A stretch of 64,000 nucleotides of DNA from Salinimicrobium tongyeongense (GTDB taxonomy: Bacteria; Bacteroidota; Bacteroidia; Flavobacteriales; Flavobacteriaceae). Under the pieces are notes generated by a model. It did not search any database, was not told the DNA's origin, and was given only the letters and a program-made list of their open reading frames with translations. Both the position numbers and the translations under genes were made by a program. Where the stretch lies: positions 2,108,001 to 2,172,000 of the forward strand of contig NZ_CP069620.1 in the NCBI RefSeq assembly GCF_026109735.1. Reading direction: 5' to 3'. Of this stretch, positions 60,396-64,000 are shown in pieces; the first letter of the stretch is position 1, and every line of letters begins with the position of its first letter.

Positions 60396-60816
60396 AATTA
60401 TAATCATCCTGGGGCTTGTAGGGGTACTGGCCATGATAAGGCTCTACGAGTACCGTTTCTTTTACGACCCTTTTATGTACTTTTTTGAAAAAGCCTACCA
60501 GAGTGGTGATACTATAGATTACAGTTTCCAGATGTTCTTCAATGTTTTTCTCAGGTTTTTTCTGAATACGCTTGTTTCACTTTTAATTTTGTGGGTAGCC
60601 TTCAGGAGTTGGGGGATCATAAAGTTTTCAGCACTTATTTATGCGGCATTTCTGGTGGTGCTTTTTCCCATTTTTGTATACCTCATGCACCATGTTGAGC
60701 CGGGGCAGTATCTCGCTGCCTTTTACGTGCGGCGTTTTTTGGCGCACCCGCTGTTGATCCTCATCTTGTTGCCCGCTTTTTATTACAATAGGTTGAGCAG
60801 GAACCTCAAAGACTGA
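60379..60816 (+). CDS. Exosortase F system-associated membrane protein
   Basis: The 145-residue protein has about four helices and starts MKGVTKIIIILGLVGVLAMIRLYEYRFFYDPFMYFF. The conserved segment RFLNTLVSLLILWVAFRSW is followed by a helical C-terminal half ending AFYYNRLSRNL. It matches the small membrane protein that accompanies xrtF in Flavobacteria. It overlaps xrtF and probably forms a complex with it; its own activity is unknown. No target protein with a sorting signal was noticed in this window. Confidence 0.88.
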   Translation: MKGVTKIIIILGLVGVLAMIRLYEYRFFYDPFMYFFEKAYQSGDTIDYSFQMFFNVFLRFFLNTLVSLLILWVAFRSWGIIKFSALIYAAFLVVLFPIFVYLMHHVEPGQYLAAFYVRRFLAHPLLILILLPAFYYNRLSRNLKD

Positions 60817-60844
60817 GGAAATATTTTCATAATTAAATTTTTAC

Positions 60845-60852
60845 TAAATTTG
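60845..60852 (+). promoter_or_regulatory. -7 box for HYC_CC_PP gene
   Basis: TAAATTTG is an exact TAnnTTTG, ending 7 bp before the ATG at 60860. Transcription should start within about three bases of the start codon, so the mRNA may be nearly leaderless, or the second Met (60896) may be used. Confidence 0.5.
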
Positions 60853-60859
60853 CCTCTTT

Positions 60860-61258
60860 ATGAAGCAGTTTTTTCAAAATATAACTTCTTTCACAATGGC
60901 ATTTTTAGTGCTGTTCTCTACCGTTTCTTTTACGGTGGACAAGCATTTTTGTGGAGAAATTCTGGTTGACCAGGCTGTTTTTTCTGAAGCAAAGTCCTGC
61001 GGAATGCACGGCGATATGCCTGCTTCTTCTGAAGATGACTGCTGCGATGAAGAGAAGGTAATTGTTGAAGGACAGAAGGAGCTAAAAATTTCTTTTGATG
61101 ATCTTGACCTGGAACAACAGGTGTTTCTTGCCTCCTTCAGCTGGTCTTATCTCAATCTTTTTGAAGGAGAAGCTCAGGCCGAAACTCCTTTTTTCCACTA
61201 CAAACCTCCCCTGCTCGTCTACGATATACACCTGCTTGACGAGACTTTTCTTATTTGA
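60860..61258 (+). CDS. HYC_CC_PP family protein
   Basis: The 132-residue exported protein has a signal peptide (MAFLVLFSTVSFTVD region), the HFCGE motif near residue 29, a paired cysteine DDCCDEE near 59 and the C-terminal YKPPLL. These are the H-Y/F-C, CC and PP marks that name the family. Its members are found next to heavy-metal RND efflux genes, as here (78 bp upstream of a CusA-like gene). Cys and His could bind metal (inference). A second in-frame Met at 60896 gives a shorter signal peptide. Confidence 0.88.
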   Translation: MKQFFQNITSFTMAFLVLFSTVSFTVDKHFCGEILVDQAVFSEAKSCGMHGDMPASSEDDCCDEEKVIVEGQKELKISFDDLDLEQQVFLASFSWSYLNLFEGEAQAETPFFHYKPPLLVYDIHLLDETFLI

Positions 61259-61336
61259 TATTTAAATTGATTTTTTGAACCCTGCAGGCCGGGGTTGCTG
61301 TGTTTGTTCACATTTAGATCAATTTAATATCAAAGC

Positions 61337-64000
61337 ATGCTTAATAGAATAATTCATTATTTTTTATATAACAGGTTGGTAACTATGCTGTTGCTGATCT
61401 TTATGATTGGCTGGGGTGTGGTCACTTCTCCTTTCGACTGGGATTTTGACCTTCTGCCACGTGACCCTGTGCCGGTAGATGCCATCCCCGACCTGGGAGA
61501 GAATCAGCAGATTGTCTTTACCGAATGGCCGGGACGTTCGCCTCAGGATATCGAAGACCAGATCACCTATCCTCTCACAACTGCTTTACTCGGAATTCCG
61601 GGAGTGGAATCCATTAGAAGTACGTCCATGTTCGGGTTTTCCAGCATCAACATCATTTTTGATGAAGATGTGGAATTCTACTGGTCGCGCACCCGCATTC
61701 TCGAAAAGATCAATTCCCTGTCTCCGGGACTTTTACCCGAAGATGCCCAGCCTACACTTGGTCCCGATGCTACGGCCCTTGGCCAGGTGTTCTGGTATAC
61801 GCTTGAAGGAAGGGATTCTGCAGGCAATGTTACCGGCGGCTGGAACCTGCATGAGATCCGTTCGGTGCAGGATTACTACGTGAAGCTCGGGTTAAGCGGA
61901 GTAGATGGAGTTTCTGAAGTTGCTTCTGTAGGCGGATTTGTAAGGGAATACCAGGTAGATGTAGATCCCGATGCTTTAAAAGCCTTTAATGTGGGCATCG
62001 ACGACGTGATGATGGCAGTGAAGAACTCCAACCGCGATATTGGTGCCAAGACCATTGAGGTGAACAAGGTAGAATACCTGGTTCGAGGTCTGGGGTATAT
62101 CGAATCTTTGGAAGATATAGAAAATACCGTGGTGGCAGTCAATGAAAACAAACCTATCCTTATCTCTGATATTGGCGTGGTCACCCTTGGGCCTGCTGAA
62201 AGACGCGGAATCCTCGACAAAGCCGGGGCCGAGGTCGCCGGCGGAGTGGTGGTGGCGCGTTACGGCTCAAACCCTTTGGCGGTGATCAACAATGTCAAGG
62301 ATAAAATAGAGGAGATTGCCCCCGGAATGCCTACAAAGGTATTACAGGATGGAACGGTGAGTAAACTGACCATAGTTCCTTTCTATGATCGCACCCAGTT
62401 GATACAGGAAACTTTGGGAACCCTCGAAAATGCCCTTTCTGACGAGATCCTTATCAGTATCATTGTCGTGATCATTTTGGTGCTCAACTTACGTGCGTCA
62501 ATTCTTATTTCCAGTCTGCTGCCCATTGCGGTGCTTATGACCTTTATCGCCATGCGTTACTTTGGGGTAGATGCCAATGTGGTGGCGCTTTCAGGAATTG
62601 CGATCGCTATTGGCGTGATGGTCGATGTGGGGATTGTCTTTGTTGAAAATACCCTGCGGCACCTTGAATTTCCGGAGAACCGCGATGCGCGTGGTGCCAA
62701 ATTGCTGCAGGTGATCAAAACTGCAACCGTAGAAGTTGGCCCCGCAGTTACCACCGCCCTGGCTACTACAGTGGTAAGCTTCCTTCCGGTTTTCTTTATG
62801 GAACACGCCGAAGGAAAACTCTTTATTCCATTGGCTTTCACCAAAACTTTTGCACTGGTGGCAGCTTTCCTGCTGGGCATCCTGGTGCTGCCAATGCTTT
62901 CCTATTATTTCTTTTCTTTCAGACTGCAAAAAGAAAGGGTGAACCGTATATGGAACTACAGCCTTGTTGCCGGCGGAATCATTCTCGCCCTTTTATTCTC
63001 AATGTGGCTGCCGCTGGCCTTGGCCGGGATTGGAATTTTGAGGTTGCTCGAACCTAAAAGCCGTGGTTTACTGGGAAGGTATTCCCGCGAAATTTCGCTG
63101 TTCATCATCCTGGCAGTAACTATCTTCTTCCTCACTACGCACTGGATGCCGCTGGGGCTTAGAAATTCCATTATTGAAAATTACCTGTTCGTGATCGTCC
63201 TTTTGGTGATCACCCTGGCAGTTTTACTTTCGGTGGTAAGGTTTTACGAGCCAATCTTAAAATGGTGCCTTCAGAATAAGAAGACCTTTTTAATGCTGCC
63301 TGTAATCACCATTCTAATCGGGATTTTGATCTGGCAGGGCTTTCCCAAAATCTTCGGATTTATTGGTGACGGCGCAGAAAAAGTTGGCTGGGAAATTAGG
63401 GAAACTGCGGCCTGGGAAGGTGCTTCCGAAGCTTTTCCCGGAGTGGGCAAAGAATTCATGCCTACGTTAAATGAGGGTAGTTTCCTGTTAATGCCCACCG
63501 CTATGCCACACCTGGGTATTGAAGGCAGTAAAGAAGTGCTTCAAAAACTGGATATGGCCGTCACTAATATTCCTGAAGTTGAAGTTGCGGTAGGGAAACT
63601 GGGAAGGGCCGAAACTGCAATAGACCCGGCGCCTATTTCCATGTACGAAAATGTGATCAACTACAAACCTGAATATATACTGAATGAAGAAGGTGATTTG
63701 CAAAGGTTTAGGGTAGACGACAATGGTAATTTTGTGCTGCGGACGGGAGAAGCTTTGTCGAACAGCGAAGCAGTGCTGGGCAATATCACCGCCAAAGACC
63801 TTATTCCCGATGAAGATGGAGAATACTTCAGGAACTGGAGGGAACACATTAACAGCCCCGATGATATCTGGAACGAGATCGTAAACGCGACCAGGCTACC
63901 CGGAATTACATCGGCTCCAAAACTGCAGCCCATCGAAACCCGGCTGGTAATGCTGCAAACCGGCATGCGCGCTCCCATGGGGATCAAAGTCTACGGGCCT
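61337..64000 (+). CDS. Heavy-metal efflux RND pump, CusA/CzcA type (runs off window)
   Basis: The frame is open from ATG 61337 to the window end, giving 888 residues of a protein usually longer than 1,000. It starts MLNRIIHYFLYNRLVTMLLL, followed by the CusA-type porter region (PVDAIPDLGENQQIVFTEWPGRSPQDIEDQITYPLT, MFGFSSINIIFDEDVEFYWSR). Helix 4 carries GIAIAIGVMVDVGIVFVEN with the proton-relay Asp. Compared with CusA it has additional hydrophobic segments around residues 535-620. It pumps metal cations out through the envelope. Partner genes (CusB, CusC) may follow beyond the window. Confidence 0.93.
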   Translation, partial: MLNRIIHYFLYNRLVTMLLLIFMIGWGVVTSPFDWDFDLLPRDPVPVDAIPDLGENQQIVFTEWPGRSPQDIEDQITYPLTTALLGIPGVESIRSTSMFGFSSINIIFDEDVEFYWSRTRILEKINSLSPGLLPEDAQPTLGPDATALGQVFWYTLEGRDSAGNVTGGWNLHEIRSVQDYYVKLGLSGVDGVSEVASVGGFVREYQVDVDPDALKAFNVGIDDVMMAVKNSNRDIGAKTIEVNKVEYLVRGLGYIESLEDIENTVVAVNENKPILISDIGVVTLGPAERRGILDKAGAEVAGGVVVARYGSNPLAVINNVKDKIEEIAPGMPTKVLQDGTVSKLTIVPFYDRTQLIQETLGTLENALSDEILISIIVVIILVLNLRASILISSLLPIAVLMTFIAMRYFGVDANVVALSGIAIAIGVMVDVGIVFVENTLRHLEFPENRDARGAKLLQVIKTATVEVGPAVTTALATTVVSFLPVFFMEHAEGKLFIPLAFTKTFALVAAFLLGILVLPMLSYYFFSFRLQKERVNRIWNYSLVAGGIILALLFSMWLPLALAGIGILRLLEPKSRGLLGRYSREISLFIILAVTIFFLTTHWMPLGLRNSIIENYLFVIVLLVITLAVLLSVVRFYEPILKWCLQNKKTFLMLPVITILIGILIWQGFPKIFGFIGDGAEKVGWEIRETAAWEGASEAFPGVGKEFMPTLNEGSFLLMPTAMPHLGIEGSKEVLQKLDMAVTNIPEVEVAVGKLGRAETAIDPAPISMYENVINYKPEYILNEEGDLQRFRVDDNGNFVLRTGEALSNSEAVLGNITAKDLIPDEDGEYFRNWREHINSPDDIWNEIVNATRLPGITSAPKLQPIETRLVMLQTGMRAPMGIKVYGP

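Overview
The window reads as chromosomal DNA from a marine- or soil-type member of the Flavobacteriaceae (Bacteroidota), of the Gramella/Salegentibacter/Zunongwangia kind. This rests on gene content and signals: a GYDIA-type GHMP kinase next to class II HMG-CoA reductase, exosortase F with its partner protein, an HYC_CC_PP protein beside a CusA-type pump, a TonB-dependent receptor with an N-terminal carboxypeptidase-like domain, -7 boxes of the form TAnnTTTG, and few recognisable Shine-Dalgarno sites. The exact genus is not determined.

Layout. 1-3.8 kb: a minus-strand arsenosugar-type operon (AhpD-like protein, ArsS, DUF2064 glycosyltransferase, lipoprotein MsrB, purine nucleoside phosphorylase, start of an FAD/NAD oxidoreductase). 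3.8-7.6 kb: small membrane proteins, an orphan sulfotransferase, a DUF4168 protein and a zinc alcohol dehydrogenase. 7.6-12.5 kb: thrABC with a Thr/Ile/Met-rich leader peptide upstream. 12.8-20.4 kb: a three-repeat lipoprotein, membrane proteins, a ferric-reductase-like flavoprotein and a manganese catalase. 21-23.5 kb: a TonB-dependent receptor; then tRNA-Phe. 23.9-31.5 kb: coaX, an outer membrane protein, a TPR protein, lptC, a CorC-like protein and a PpiD/SurA-like chaperone. 31.6-33.9 kb: mevalonate-pathway genes. 34-39.7 kb: dipeptidyl peptidase IV with two POT peptide transporters, translationally coupled. 40.5-45.3 kb: surE, a small membrane gene, lpxB, a C40 peptidase and comEC. 45.4-47.6 kb: a C-terminal processing protease. 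47.9-55 kb: the rod-shape cluster purH-mreBCD-mrdA-rodA. 55.1-57.7 kb: an ABC permease and a serine hydrolase. 57.8-59.2 kb: an IS3/IS150-type insertion sequence. 59.3-64 kb: a free-methionine sulfoxide reductase, the xrtF pair, an HYC_CC_PP protein and the first part of a heavy-metal RND pump.

Beyond the genes, the strongest unexplained signal is a short palindrome (half-site about GGTGTCAAAAATG, one spacer base, then its reverse complement). It recurs about a dozen times between genes and in degenerate form inside several genes. One copy acts as a bidirectional terminator, one has been split by the IS element, and one lies exactly where the comEC reading frame is broken near its N-terminus. 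Other points of interest are a PNP carrying Asp where human PNP has Asn243, inside the arsenosugar operon; a thr leader peptide; and a transposase orfA disabled by a 20-bp tandem duplication.

All functional calls come from reading motifs and context by eye; no database search was run.
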